A DNA stretch of 64,000 nt from an uncultured Dialister sp. (GCA_934193095.1 CAKPUX010000004.1:3622-67621); one strand, 5' to 3'; numbered from the stretch's first letter, positions 1 through 9,127 are shown. Notes: a model not told the origin generated them from the sequence alone. Numbers and translations: made by a program.

Positions 1-171
1 AAGGATATCCTCTCCGCAGCTATCATCTACAGCGCGTTCAGCTTCTGCGCGGTGCTCCTGTACCTCATGATGGGTTCTCCGGATGTGGCTTTCACAGAAG
101 CGGTCATTGGTACGATTTCTACGATCTTCTTCGTAGCATCGCTTAAGAAAATTGATAGGTGGTGTAAGTAA
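1..171 (+). CDS. MbhD-type (DUF4040) antiporter subunit, C-terminal part only
   Basis: The window opens inside this gene; 56 codons and TAA remain. The product is hydrophobic and carries the signature GSPDVAFTEAVIG near the middle, which marks the MbhD/MrpA C-terminal domain of Mrp antiporters and Mbh/Mbx-type membrane complexes. A short basic tail (KKIDRWCK) follows the last membrane helix. The stop shares one base with the start of the next gene, so the two are translationally coupled. It should sit in the cytoplasmic membrane as part of a cation/proton translocating complex. The 5' end and upstream subunits (MnhE/F/G types expected) are outside the window. Confidence 0.85.
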   Translation, partial: KDILSAAIIYSAFSFCAVLLYLMMGSPDVAFTEAVIGTISTIFFVASLKKIDRWCK

Positions 172-497
172 TGCGTGGACTGGTAGCGGTACTTCTGTCG
201 GTCATGACGGCGCTCTTCGTCTCGGTGGTCACTTACCTTCCGGAAATCGGGGATCCGAATACGGCACCGAATACGCATGTCACACCGACCTATATCTCGC
301 GCAGTGAGGAGGATACGGGCTCTCCGAATATCGTCACTGGCGTCATCATCGACTATCGAGGCTTCGATACCATGTGGGAAACCTCGGTCATGTTCCTGGC
401 AGGGCTGACGACGGTCCTCATCCTGACCAGCAATACGGTGGGCCGTCGTCCTGAAGAGGAACCGGAAGATCCGGAGGAAGGAGAGATTATCAAATGA
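171..497 (+). CDS. MbhE-type antiporter subunit
   Basis: A 108-residue protein with one N-terminal membrane helix (about 4-24), a central soluble segment with PNIVTGVIIDYRGFDTMWE (about 60-79), and a second helix (about 81-96), then an acidic tail. The VTGVIIDYRGFDTMWE block is typical of the MbhE domain, which in canonical MrpA is fused to the NuoL-like and MbhD domains. Here MbhD and MbhE are separate genes, as in archaeal Mbh/Mbx clusters. The start overlaps the upstream stop by one base and the stop overlaps the next start (ATGA). Confidence 0.85.
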   Translation: MRGLVAVLLSVMTALFVSVVTYLPEIGDPNTAPNTHVTPTYISRSEEDTGSPNIVTGVIIDYRGFDTMWETSVMFLAGLTTVLILTSNTVGRRPEEEPEDPEEGEIIK

Positions 498-946
498 ATA
501 AACCATTTGGCGGTCTGATCCTGAATATAGCCTTCCGCATGCTGGTGCCCTTCACGATGGTCTATGCGGTCTACATCCTCTGCCTTGGCGAATTTTCTCC
601 GGGCGGCGGCTTCCAGGCGGGGGCGCTGCTCTCGGTGGGCGTGCTGCTCGCGCGGCTCATCCTTGGCTTTGATACGAAATTCAATGTGCTTGGGAAAACA
701 TCGGTCGTGCTGGCTGGTGTCGGCACCTTCATTTATGCACTGACTGGCTGGCTGACGCTTTTGGGCGGGGCAGATTTCTTCCTGAATTACAATTACATGC
801 CGATCCAGATGGAAGCGCAGAATGAAATGCATGCGACCGGGATTTTCCTCATCGAGATCGGCGTCGCCATCTGCGTCATGATGACGATCATCAATCTGCT
901 GGATGCTATCGTGAAAAGGGGTGAAGAGAATGGACGTACTGAATGA
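494..946 (+). CDS. MnhB/MrpB-family antiporter subunit
   Basis: A 150-residue protein with four predicted membrane helices. The segment GEFSPGGGFQAGALL (about 34-48) is the hallmark of the MnhB/MrpB family (MbhF in hydrogenase clusters). MnhB is an essential small subunit of Mrp Na+/H+ antiporters in the cytoplasmic membrane. The gene starts inside an ATGA overlap with the MbhE-type gene and overlaps the following MnhC-type gene by about 17 bp, so the cluster is one tightly coupled operon. Confidence 0.88.
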   Translation: MNKPFGGLILNIAFRMLVPFTMVYAVYILCLGEFSPGGGFQAGALLSVGVLLARLILGFDTKFNVLGKTSVVLAGVGTFIYALTGWLTLLGGADFFLNYNYMPIQMEAQNEMHATGIFLIEIGVAICVMMTIINLLDAIVKRGEENGRTE

Positions 947-1304
947 ATTCTTGAAAACGAAAGGTCTTTACACCCTGGTCATGATTCTTTTCTTCCTTGG
1001 CGTATACGGCATGGTCCTCAGCAAGAACTACATGAAAAAGCTGATGGCGATGAACGTCATGCAGGTCGCGGTCATTTATTTCTACCTGTGCTTTGCACAG
1101 AAGGACGGCGCGATGATCCCGATTCAAAATGGGATCACGACGGATCCTTCGATGTATATCAACCCGTTGCCGCACGGCCTGATGCTGACGGCCATCGTCG
1201 TCAGTCTGGGTACCACGGGGGTCGCGATCGCGCTCCTCATGCGCATCAAGGAAATTTATGGCTCCGTGGAAGAGGTAGAAGTACTGAGGAGGGCTAGTAA
1301 ATGA
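930..1304 (+). CDS. MnhC/NuoK-like antiporter subunit
   Basis: A 124-residue protein with three predicted membrane helices, related to NuoK and MnhC/MrpC. LGVYGMVLSKNYMKKLMAMN (about 21-40) matches the first conserved block. The ATG at 930 is chosen because GGGGTGA lies just upstream; an in-frame GTG at 921 would add three residues and is less likely. NuoK-like subunits help form the proton path beside the large antiporter-like subunits. The stop overlaps the next ATG by four bases. Confidence 0.87.
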   Translation: MDVLNEFLKTKGLYTLVMILFFLGVYGMVLSKNYMKKLMAMNVMQVAVIYFYLCFAQKDGAMIPIQNGITTDPSMYINPLPHGLMLTAIVVSLGTTGVAIALLMRIKEIYGSVEEVEVLRRASK

Positions 1305-2794
1305 CACAGCACGCTCCCGTATTTATCGTACTCCTGCCGCTGACCGGGTCGTTGCTCTGCATGCTTTTCTCCCGCATCAGCCGGAATCTGGGCTCCTACA
1401 TCGTGATGGCGTCCATCGCAGGCGCTTTTGCGAATGCCTGCCTGGTGCTCCAGCATGTCCTTGAAAATGGCGGAGCGACCTGGCACTACATGATGGGCGG
1501 CTGGATCCCGCCGATCGGCATCGAATTTGCACTGGATCCATTGAACAGCATCCTTGCGGTGCTGGTCACCTTCATTTCCATGCTCGTCTCTCTCTACAGC
1601 CGGCCTTTTGTGAAGGATGAGGACTGGCTCCATGTAGGCGGCTACTATACGCTCTTCGGTCTGCTGACGGTCGGCCTCTCCGGCATGATCATCACCGGCG
1701 ACGTATTCAACCTCTATGTCTATCTGGAAATCATGTCGCTTTCCGGCTATGCGCTGATCGCGCTGGGCGGGCGGAAATCCATGCTGGCTGCTTTCCGTTA
1801 CCTCCTCATCGGGACCATCGGTGCGTCCCTCTACCTTCTGGGTGTCGGTTATCTCTATGCGATGACCGGTACGCTCAATATGGCAGATCTCGCGCAGCTC
1901 ATCATCCCGCATCTGCATTCGCCGCTCTTTGCCATGGCAGTCGCCTGCTTCCTGATCGGCTTTGGCATCAAGATGGCGCTTTTCCCGCTGCATGGCTGGC
2001 AGCCGGATGCTTACACCTACGCGCATCCGGGAGCAGCAGCTTTCATTGCAGGCCTGATGAGCAAGGCACCGGCGTATGCGCTCATCCGTTTCATTTACTA
2101 CATTTTCCAAGTCGATAATCCGGTCGTGGAAAGTGCGCTGAACGTGCTGGGCATCCTCGGCGTGTGCGGCATCCTGATCGGCTCTGTCATGGCGATGGCG
2201 CAGTACGACTTCCGCCGCATGCTCGCATACTCCTCGGTCGCACAGATCGGCTACATCGCTATCGGTCTGGCGATGGGCAATATGTACGGCTTCATCGGTG
2301 CCGTGATGCATATCATCAACCATGCCTTCATGAAGAGCTCGCTCTTCCTCGTCATCGGCGGGATCCAGTACCGCTTTGGCGAAGTGAATCTGTACCGCTT
2401 GGGCGGCCTTAATAAGAAGATGGCCATCAGCTCCATCACAGTGGCGCTGGCGGCGCTTTCCATGATCGGCCTGCCGCCGACCTGCGGTTTCTTCAGCAAG
2501 TGGTATCTCATGCTGGGGGCTTACACCGGCGGAGAGTATTTCTATATCTTCGTACTGGTCATCAGCTCGCTTCTCAATGCGATCTACTTCTTCCGCATCA
2601 TCGAGCAGATGTTCGTCCAGCGCGAAGCCTCTCTGACAGAGGTTCACCCGCATAAAGGCAAGCTGGGGCTGCCGCTGCCGATGGTCATCCCGATCCTCAT
2701 CATGGGCATCATGATCATCGCGCTGGGCTTTGGCAATGCGACCATCGTGTCTGATGTGATTAAACTGGGACTGCCGGGGGTGTTTCTGAAATGA
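1301..2794 (+). CDS. NuoN/MnhD-type proton-conducting membrane subunit (first of three)
   Basis: A 497-residue polytopic protein of the proton_antipo_M family with about 14 predicted helices. The diagnostic stretch has Lys224 before PLHGW and a second Lys255 exactly 31 residues later, the spacing of the two essential lysines of complex I antiporter subunits (NuoM K234 and K265). It should translocate H+ or exchange Na+/H+ in the cytoplasmic membrane. It begins in an ATGA overlap and ends in another, so it is coupled to both neighbours. Whether the holo-complex is an antiporter or part of an electron-transfer complex cannot be told from this window. Confidence 0.9.
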   Translation: MTQHAPVFIVLLPLTGSLLCMLFSRISRNLGSYIVMASIAGAFANACLVLQHVLENGGATWHYMMGGWIPPIGIEFALDPLNSILAVLVTFISMLVSLYSRPFVKDEDWLHVGGYYTLFGLLTVGLSGMIITGDVFNLYVYLEIMSLSGYALIALGGRKSMLAAFRYLLIGTIGASLYLLGVGYLYAMTGTLNMADLAQLIIPHLHSPLFAMAVACFLIGFGIKMALFPLHGWQPDAYTYAHPGAAAFIAGLMSKAPAYALIRFIYYIFQVDNPVVESALNVLGILGVCGILIGSVMAMAQYDFRRMLAYSSVAQIGYIAIGLAMGNMYGFIGAVMHIINHAFMKSSLFLVIGGIQYRFGEVNLYRLGGLNKKMAISSITVALAALSMIGLPPTCGFFSKWYLMLGAYTGGEYFYIFVLVISSLLNAIYFFRIIEQMFVQREASLTEVHPHKGKLGLPLPMVIPILIMGIMIIALGFGNATIVSDVIKLGLPGVFLK

Positions 2795-4299
2795 CTATCA
2801 TAGACTGCAGACCATTTCTGGCGGTAGGCGTTTCCTTCTTCGCTGCGATCCTGATCGCATTCAGCAGGAAATGGCCGAATGTGCGTGAGGCGTGGAGCGC
2901 CATCGCTTCCGTCATCATGTTTGGCATCATCCTTTCCATGGTGCCGGGGGTCCTTGATGGCAATCAGTACGAGTGGACTCTCTGCCGCATCACCGATACC
3001 CTGGGGCTCACGCTGAAGACGGATCCGGCGGGCATGATCTTTGCTACGCTGGCCTCCATGCTCTGGGTGCCGATGAACTTCTACTCCATCGGCTACATGC
3101 GATGCAACAATGAAAAAGAACAGACCGGCTACTTCGCGGCCTTCGCGATCTGCCTCTCCGCGGTCATGGGCATCGCCATGGCGTCGAACCTCATCACCTT
3201 CTTTATTTTCTACGAGCTTTTGACCCTTGCGAGCTACCCTCTGGTGCTTCATAAGAGAAATGCAGAAGCGCTCTCTGCGAGCCGCAAGTACCTCATTTAT
3301 ACACTGATCTCCGGGCAGCTCTTCCTTGCCGGTATCATCGCCGTCTACTGCATCGCAGGGACCGTCGATTTCAAGCCGGGCGGCTTCCTCACTCCGGACA
3401 TGGCGCCGAAGTGGGTGCTCCAGTTCATCTTCATCCTGATGATCATGGCAGGCTCCGTTAAGGCGGCTGTCATGCCGCTGCACGGCTGGCTGCCGGCGGC
3501 CATGATCGCGCCGACCCCGGTTTCCGCCCTGCTTCATGCGGTGGCTGTCGTCAAGACTGGCGTCTTCGCTGTCCTTCGTGTCATCGGATTTGTTTTCGGG
3601 CCGCAGCTCCTCTCCCAGATCGGCGTCGTGGACGTCCTGGCATGGTTCGCTGCCGGCAGTATCATTATTTCCTCCCTCATCGCTATGCGGCAGGATCACC
3701 TGAAACGCCGTCTGGCTTTCTCGACAGTCGGACAGCTCTCCTACATCGTGCTGGGCGCGGCTCTGCTCTCGCCGCTTTCCATCAAGGGCGCGTACCTGCA
3801 CTTGGTCGCCCACGCGGTCATGAAGATCACCCTCTTCATGTGCGCCGGCCTCATCATTGCGCGAACGCACCGCAATAATATCAGCGAGCTCTATGGCATC
3901 GGGAAGAAGCTCCCGGTCACCATGGCCTGCTTCACCATCGCTTCTCTGGGGATCGCGGGCACGCCATTCCTGGTCGGCTTCGTCAGTAAGTGGAACCTCG
4001 CTCTCGGCGCGCTGCAGGCGGGGAAACCTCTCTACATCCTGATCTGGGTCGCTAGTGCGCTCCTGGCAGCGGCTTACCTGATGCCGGTCGTCCGCATGGC
4101 GTACTTCCGGCATGATCCGCAGGAAAAATTCCGTAAGTACGGGGCATTCAGCTATTCCATGCTGATCCCGATCTGCATCACGACAGCGCTTGCCGTCATC
4201 CTCGGCGTACTGCCGGATGTATATCCGCATTTCTATGATCTGGCCGATATGGCCGCAAGCGGCATCTGTGCCGGATGGAACGGGGGGTGGCTGAAATGA
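2791..4299 (+). CDS. NuoM/MnhD-type proton-conducting membrane subunit (second of three)
   Basis: A 502-residue polytopic protein, paralogous to its upstream neighbour. It keeps the KAAVMPLHGWLPAA motif (Lys224) and a second Lys 31 residues on (VVKTG), so both key channel lysines are present. NYEL-type residues near 136-140 (FFIFYELLTL) resemble the conserved TM5 glutamate region of NuoM. It starts in an ATGA overlap and shares ATGA with the small downstream gene. Two or more such subunits are typical of Mbx/Mbs and multi-subunit Mrp-like complexes. Confidence 0.9.
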   Translation: MTIIDCRPFLAVGVSFFAAILIAFSRKWPNVREAWSAIASVIMFGIILSMVPGVLDGNQYEWTLCRITDTLGLTLKTDPAGMIFATLASMLWVPMNFYSIGYMRCNNEKEQTGYFAAFAICLSAVMGIAMASNLITFFIFYELLTLASYPLVLHKRNAEALSASRKYLIYTLISGQLFLAGIIAVYCIAGTVDFKPGGFLTPDMAPKWVLQFIFILMIMAGSVKAAVMPLHGWLPAAMIAPTPVSALLHAVAVVKTGVFAVLRVIGFVFGPQLLSQIGVVDVLAWFAAGSIIISSLIAMRQDHLKRRLAFSTVGQLSYIVLGAALLSPLSIKGAYLHLVAHAVMKITLFMCAGLIIARTHRNNISELYGIGKKLPVTMACFTIASLGIAGTPFLVGFVSKWNLALGALQAGKPLYILIWVASALLAAAYLMPVVRMAYFRHDPQEKFRKYGAFSYSMLIPICITTALAVILGVLPDVYPHFYDLADMAASGICAGWNGGWLK

Positions 4300-4535
4300 C
4301 GAAGAAAAGAATTTATATCCTGGCCGCTGCCATTCTGCTTGTCTCCTGCGCGGCTGAGATCGCAGGCGTACACCTGCACAGCCCGTCATGGTGGCCGCTT
4401 CCCTTCGGCTATGATATTTTCTTCGGGTTTGTGTCGGGATGGATCCTGATCATCCTCGCCAAGCTCATCATGGCGCCGCTCCTGCAGCGCCATGAGAACT
4501 ACTATACACGCGGAGGAGGTGGTCACATTGAGTAA
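4296..4535 (+). CDS. Small membrane protein of the antiporter cluster
   Basis: A 79-residue protein with two predicted helices (about 6-22 and 38-58) and a basic, Gly-rich end. The start at 4296 is preferred over an in-frame ATG at 4275 because GGGGGG precedes it and it forms the ATGA overlap seen throughout the operon. By position it could play the part of MbhI-like small subunits that lie between large subunits in Mbh/Mbx clusters, but I cannot establish homology by eye. Confidence 0.75.
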   Translation: MTKKRIYILAAAILLVSCAAEIAGVHLHSPSWWPLPFGYDIFFGFVSGWILIILAKLIMAPLLQRHENYYTRGGGGHIE

Positions 4536-6273
4536 TGCATGGCATCCTGGCATCATCCTCATCCTCATCGGACTCATTGCGGCCATTGTACCGAAAGCGC
4601 TTCGGAGAGTGGTCCTCGCCATCGGCCCCTTCGCGGCTCTTGCTGCCGCGCTCACCATGCCGATGGGCACAGACCTCTCCATGGAATTCTTTGGCACCGG
4701 CTATGTGCTTGACTACTTCCATGTAGACGGCTTAAGCTATGTCTTCTGCATGATCTTTGCTCTGATGGCCTGCATCGGCGGGATCTACTCCTGCCACAAT
4801 GACAGCCGCATCGAAGCCTTCGCCTCCATGGCCTACGCCGGATGTGCGCTTGGCGTCACTCTTGCCAAGGACTGGATGACCTTCATCGCCTTCTGGGAAG
4901 GCCTTGCGGTGACATCCCTCTTCCTCATCTGGTGCCACCACACCCCGGCCTCGCGCCGCGCAGGCTACCGCTACCTCATGGTCCACATGCTGGGCGGAAA
5001 CCTTTTGCTCTATGGCATCTTCCTCGAGGTTGGTGCTGGAAACGGTCTCGTCATGAACCTGGCAGCGGGCGCACACAATCTGCCCTTCTGGGCGATCCTC
5101 ATCGGCATCGCCGTGAATGCGGCCATCCCTCCGGTGAATGCATGGCTGGTCGATGCGTATCCGGAAGGCACCATCACCGGCTCCGTTTTCCTTTCCTCCT
5201 TCACCACGAAGGTCGCTGTCTATGCGCTCATCCGCATCTTTGCGGGGACTGACTTCCTCATGGCTGCCGGCTGCTTCATGGCGCTCTATGGGGCGCTCTA
5301 TGCGATCATGGAAAATGATATGCGCCGCCTTCTCGGCTACCACATCATCAGTCAGGTCGGTTTCATGGTCGCCGGTGTCGGCGTCGGCACGGCGATGGCA
5401 CTGAACGGCGCAGCGGCGCATGCCTTCTCGCACATCCTGTATAAGTCGCTCCTCTTTATGTGCGCAGGCGCGATCATCTATGCGACAGGCATTCGCAAGA
5501 TCAATCAGCTCTCCGGCATGGCAAAGAGAATGCCATTCGTCGCTCTCTGCTTCTTCGTCGCCGCCTTCTCCATCTCCGGCGTACCGTTTTTCAATGGCTT
5601 CATCAGTAAGACCATCACCATCGCGGCCGCGGCAGAAGCCGGCTATGACTGGGTCTACACCCTGCTTGAGCTTGCCAGCGTCGGTACCTTTTTATCCATC
5701 ACACTGAAGATGGGCTACTTCATTTTCCTTCGGAAAGAGGAAAAAGACATTGTCATGAAGCACAAGCTCCCGAAGAATATGTACGTCGCGATGGGCCTTG
5801 GCGCCTGCCTCTGCTTCCTCTACGGCGTATATCCGGATCTGCTTTACCGCTTCCTGCCGTTCGGCACCGTCACCTACGAGCCCTTCACGGCAGCCCACCT
5901 CCTGTCTTATGTAGAGATCCTTGTCGTCACCATGGTGCCGTTCATGATGTTCCTTTCGAGGATGGAGCCGCACACCGCCCTCAGCCTCGATACCGACTGG
6001 TTCTACAGAAAGCCCTTCGCGGCGATCATGAACTTCGTGAGCGGACTCATGTGCGCACTCTGCAAAGGCCTTGGCGATGCCTGGGGCATTGCGAATGATA
6101 AATTCATGGATCTCACGAGCAATCCGATGGACTTCCTGGATGCACGTCCTTTCCGGAAACGCACGCATTACAATCCGGAAAACTACCGGACCTCCATCGC
6201 CGATCCGATGATGATCATCCTGACGGTCCTCGTCAGCTGCGCGGCCTACTTCATCACGTCGCTCAGATTTTAA
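4528..6273 (+). CDS. NuoL/M/N-type membrane subunit with an altered ion-channel motif (third of three)
   Basis: A 581-residue polytopic protein of the proton_antipo_M family starting at a TTG preceded by GGAGGAGGT; it overlaps the small upstream gene by 8 bp. Compared with the other two, the K-PLHGW block is changed: Asn197 stands where the channel lysine should be and the His of PLHGW is also Asn (PPVNAWLVDAY), while the second lysine 31 residues on (about 228) is kept. A C-terminal extension of about 100 residues follows the last core helix. It may be a structural or gating rather than a pumping subunit (inference). A strong terminator follows the stop. Confidence 0.88.
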   Translation: MSNAWHPGIILILIGLIAAIVPKALRRVVLAIGPFAALAAALTMPMGTDLSMEFFGTGYVLDYFHVDGLSYVFCMIFALMACIGGIYSCHNDSRIEAFASMAYAGCALGVTLAKDWMTFIAFWEGLAVTSLFLIWCHHTPASRRAGYRYLMVHMLGGNLLLYGIFLEVGAGNGLVMNLAAGAHNLPFWAILIGIAVNAAIPPVNAWLVDAYPEGTITGSVFLSSFTTKVAVYALIRIFAGTDFLMAAGCFMALYGALYAIMENDMRRLLGYHIISQVGFMVAGVGVGTAMALNGAAAHAFSHILYKSLLFMCAGAIIYATGIRKINQLSGMAKRMPFVALCFFVAAFSISGVPFFNGFISKTITIAAAAEAGYDWVYTLLELASVGTFLSITLKMGYFIFLRKEEKDIVMKHKLPKNMYVAMGLGACLCFLYGVYPDLLYRFLPFGTVTYEPFTAAHLLSYVEILVVTMVPFMMFLSRMEPHTALSLDTDWFYRKPFAAIMNFVSGLMCALCKGLGDAWGIANDKFMDLTSNPMDFLDARPFRKRTHYNPENYRTSIADPMMIILTVLVSCAAYFITSLRF

Positions 6274-6277
6274 GAAG

Positions 6278-6305
6278 AAGCTCTTCCGAAAGGGAGAGCT
6301 TTTTT
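6278..6305 (+). terminator. Intrinsic terminator of the antiporter operon
   Basis: A 10-bp stem (AAGCTCTTCC with GGGAGAGCTT, one G-T pair), GAAA-type loop and five Ts begin 4 bp after the stop codon. Confidence 0.9.
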
Positions 6306-6428
6306 GTTGGGATGGTTCAGGGGGCGGCACGTCCGCGGGCGAACCCTGAACCCTGAACCCTGAACCTTGAACCCAATTTAAGTCTATCCTTATTTCATAA
6401 AAATATGTCATTCTTGCACATTATGCAT
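6306..6428. repeat. TAIL module plus GAACCCT heptamer array
   Basis: A TAIL module (CGGCACGTCCGCGGGCGAACC) runs into five phased heptamers (GAACCCT x3, GAACCTT, GAACCC) at about 6342-6375. This is the first example of the dispersed H7 system in the window. No gene is seen here. Confidence 0.85.
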
Positions 6429-6457
6429 TTGACATTTTATTCAAATAGGTATACTAT
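6429..6457 (+). promoter_or_regulatory. Sigma-70-type promoter of ppsA
   Basis: TTGACA (6429-6434), 17-bp spacer, TACTAT (6452-6457). The ppsA start is about 70 bp downstream, leaving a leader where the CcpN-like regulator encoded downstream could bind; no operator was identified. Confidence 0.8.
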
Positions 6458-6529
6458 AAGTGAAGTGATTTGAAATTAAGTGTACATTTCAAGCTAACGA
6501 TTCTTATCTTCATTGTTTAGGAGGACATG

Positions 6530-8920
6530 ATGGACGCAAGAGAGAATGCTTATGTATTGTGGTTTGATGAACTGCACAGAAAAGATGTCAATCTGGTCGG
6601 AGGAAAATCTTCTTCTCTGGGTGAACTGACGACCTCGACCGGCGTGCCGGTACCATACGGCTACGCGACGACAGCTCATGCTTACCGTTATTTCATGGAT
6701 GTCACCGGACAGAACAAAAAGATCCACGAGCTGCTGCAGGGGCTTTCCGATGTAGAAGACTCTGTCGAACTCCATGAAGTATGCACTAAGATTCGCGAAA
6801 GCATCGTTTCCGCTGAAATGCCGGAAGACCTCGCGACTGCGATCGGCGATGCTTACGAAGAACTCTCCAAGAAAGTCAACGAAGAAAATCCATATGTAGC
6901 CGTTCGTTCCTCTGCTACCGCAGAAGACCTGCCGGATGCTTCCTTCGCAGGCCAGCAGGACACCTACCTGAATGTCACCGGCCGTGACATGGTCATCCGT
7001 AAGGTCAAGGAATGCTACGCATCCACCTTCACCGACCGCGCTGTATACTACAGAGCGAAGAAGAACTTCGACCATGAAAACGTCGCTCTCTCCGCTGCTG
7101 TACAGATGATGGCTGACTCCAAAGTCGCAGGCGTCATGTTCACCGTGAACATTGCCAACGGCGATGACAAGTCCATCATGATCGAAGGCTCCTGGGGTCT
7201 TGGCGAATACGTCGTACAGGGCACCGTAACCCCGGATAACTTCATCATCAACAAGGAAGACCTCACCATCGCTTCCCGCCATATCAATGAAAAAGCCATC
7301 GAGCTCGTTCGCAAACCGGGCGGCGATGTAGAAGAAAGAAAAGTACCGGAAGAACTTGCCAAGGCGCAGGCTCTCACCGATGAACAGGTCGTCCAGCTCG
7401 CTACCTATGCGAAAGCCATTGAAAAGCACTATGGCTGCTACATGGATATGGAATGGGCTGTCGACCACCAGAACCGCGTCTGGATCCTCCAGGCTCGTCC
7501 GGAAACCGTTTGGTCCAAGAAGAATAAAGAAAAGAAAGCAGGCAATGAAGTGAAACTGACCACCGATCATAAAGTACTCGTCAAAGGTCTTCCGGCCAGC
7601 CCGGGAATGGCAGCAGGCAAATGCCACGTCATCACCGACCCGAAGGATATCAATGAATTCCAGGAAGGCGAAGTCCTCGTCACCACGATGACCTCTCCGG
7701 ACTGGGTACCGGCTATGAAGAAAGCCATCGCGATCGTCACCGATGCTGGCGGCATGACCTGCCACGCTTCCATCGTTTCCCGCGAACTCGGCATTCCATG
7801 CGTCGTCGGCACCAAGAGCCGCAGCGTAGAAGCGACCAAAGTACTGAAATCCGGCCAGGACATCACCATCGACGCACAGAACGGCGTCGTTTATGACGGC
7901 ATCGTCGCTGACCTTGTGAAGAAAGACGAACCGCAGCAGGCACAGGGCGCTGCTCAGACCGTAGTCGCTGAATACTTCGCACCGACCGGCACCGGCGTCA
8001 TGATGAACCTTGGCGATCCGGATCTCGCTGATAAATATGCAAGCCTCCCATGCGACGGCATCGGCCTCATGCGTGAAGAATTCATCTGGACCACCTTCAT
8101 CCATGAACATCCGCTCTACCTCATCGAACAGGGTAAACCGGAAAAAGTCATCGACATGCTCGCTGAAGGCATTTCCAAGGTCTGCCGCGCGCTGGCTCCA
8201 CGTCCGGTCGTTCTCCGTTTCTCCGACTTCAAGTCCGGCGAATACAGAAACCTCAAGGGCGGCGACAAGTATGAACCGGTAGAACCGGCTGACCTGCTCG
8301 GCTGGAGAGGCGCTTCCCGTTACTACGACCCGACCTACACCGACGCATTCCGTCTCGAACTCAAGGCAGTCAAGAAGGTCCGTGAAGAATTCGGCCTGAA
8401 GAACCTGAACTGCATGATCCCATTCTGCAGAACCGTCGATGAAGCACGCAAGGTCACCTCCATCATGAAGGAAGAAGGTCTGGAAAGAGGTCCGGACTTC
8501 AAGCTCTTCCTCATGGCAGAGATCCCGGCCAACATCATTCTGGCAGATAAATTCAATGAATTCGTGGATGGCTACTCCATCGGCTCCAACGACCTCACCA
8601 TGCTGGTACTCGGCTGCGACAGAAACAATGACACCGTTTCCGCCCTCTTTGATGAAAGAAACCTCGCGATCAAGAGAGCTGTCCGCCACCTGATCGAGAC
8701 CGCACACAAAGACGGCAAGACTGTCTCCATCTGCGGCCAGGCTCCGTCCGTATACCCAGACTTCACTGAATTCCTCGTCAAGAGCGGTATCGACTATGTA
8801 TCCGTCAACCCGGACATGGTCAAAGCCACCAAGAGAAATGTCGCTCGTATCGAACAGAGACTGATGCTCGATGCAGCTACCGGCAGAGGAATCAAAGATA
8901 CAGAAGACTATACCTGGTGA
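6530..8920 (+). CDS. ppsA: Phosphoenolpyruvate synthase
   Basis: PEP synthase converts pyruvate, ATP and water to PEP, AMP and phosphate, the entry to gluconeogenesis from pyruvate or lactate. The 796-residue length fits PpsA rather than pyruvate phosphate dikinase (about 870-880). An N-terminal ATP-binding domain (VGGKSSSLGEL near 23; AVRSSATAEDLPDASFAGQQ near 125) is followed by the swivelling phosphohistidine domain with GGMTCHASI (catalytic His about 412) and a C-terminal PEP-binding barrel (GSNDLTMLVLGCDRN). AGGAGG at 6519-6524 fits the second of two adjacent ATGs (6530); 6527 is the alternative. The next two genes, ccpN-like and ppsR, are its likely transcriptional and post-translational regulators. 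Confidence 0.96.
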   Translation: MDARENAYVLWFDELHRKDVNLVGGKSSSLGELTTSTGVPVPYGYATTAHAYRYFMDVTGQNKKIHELLQGLSDVEDSVELHEVCTKIRESIVSAEMPEDLATAIGDAYEELSKKVNEENPYVAVRSSATAEDLPDASFAGQQDTYLNVTGRDMVIRKVKECYASTFTDRAVYYRAKKNFDHENVALSAAVQMMADSKVAGVMFTVNIANGDDKSIMIEGSWGLGEYVVQGTVTPDNFIINKEDLTIASRHINEKAIELVRKPGGDVEERKVPEELAKAQALTDEQVVQLATYAKAIEKHYGCYMDMEWAVDHQNRVWILQARPETVWSKKNKEKKAGNEVKLTTDHKVLVKGLPASPGMAAGKCHVITDPKDINEFQEGEVLVTTMTSPDWVPAMKKAIAIVTDAGGMTCHASIVSRELGIPCVVGTKSRSVEATKVLKSGQDITIDAQNGVVYDGIVADLVKKDEPQQAQGAAQTVVAEYFAPTGTGVMMNLGDPDLADKYASLPCDGIGLMREEFIWTTFIHEHPLYLIEQGKPEKVIDMLAEGISKVCRALAPRPVVLRFSDFKSGEYRNLKGGDKYEPVEPADLLGWRGASRYYDPTYTDAFRLELKAVKKVREEFGLKNLNCMIPFCRTVDEARKVTSIMKEEGLERGPDFKLFLMAEIPANIILADKFNEFVDGYSIGSNDLTMLVLGCDRNNDTVSALFDERNLAIKRAVRHLIETAHKDGKTVSICGQAPSVYPDFTEFLVKSGIDYVSVNPDMVKATKRNVARIEQRLMLDAATGRGIKDTEDYTW

Positions 8921-9069
8921 TCTCGGGCGCTCCGAAGGGAGCCTGCCTGCCCCGTGAGAACGGGTGCGGTCAAGTGAAGAGAGACACGCTGCTCTCCCGG
9001 TGGGGACGCATGCGGTCTCAGATCTCCTTGACCGATCCGGCGATAGCTTTGAACTGAAAAATTCCGGTG

Positions 9070-9097
9070 ACCGGGGCTGTTTTCGAGCAGTCCCGGT
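9070..9097 (+). terminator. Possible weak terminator between ppsA and ccpN
   Basis: ACCGGGGCTG pairs with CAGTCCCGGT around an 8-nt loop, but only a short TTTCCT tract follows, so read-through into the ccpN-like gene is plausible. The rest of the 207-bp gap (8921-9127) holds further GC-rich inverted segments and no gene. Confidence 0.45.
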
Positions 9098-9127
9098 TTC
9101 CTGTCAATACAAAAAAGGAAGCAAATT

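Noticed and set aside
1256..4389. Long minus-strand open frames antisense to the antiporter genes
   Set aside because: Compositional shadows of G/C-rich membrane protein genes; no ribosome sites, and the products are His/Asp/Arg-rich low-complexity sequence.
8921..9127. Possible riboswitch between ppsA and ccpN
   Set aside because: Several G/C-rich inverted segments are present, but none matches a known aptamer layout that I can verify.
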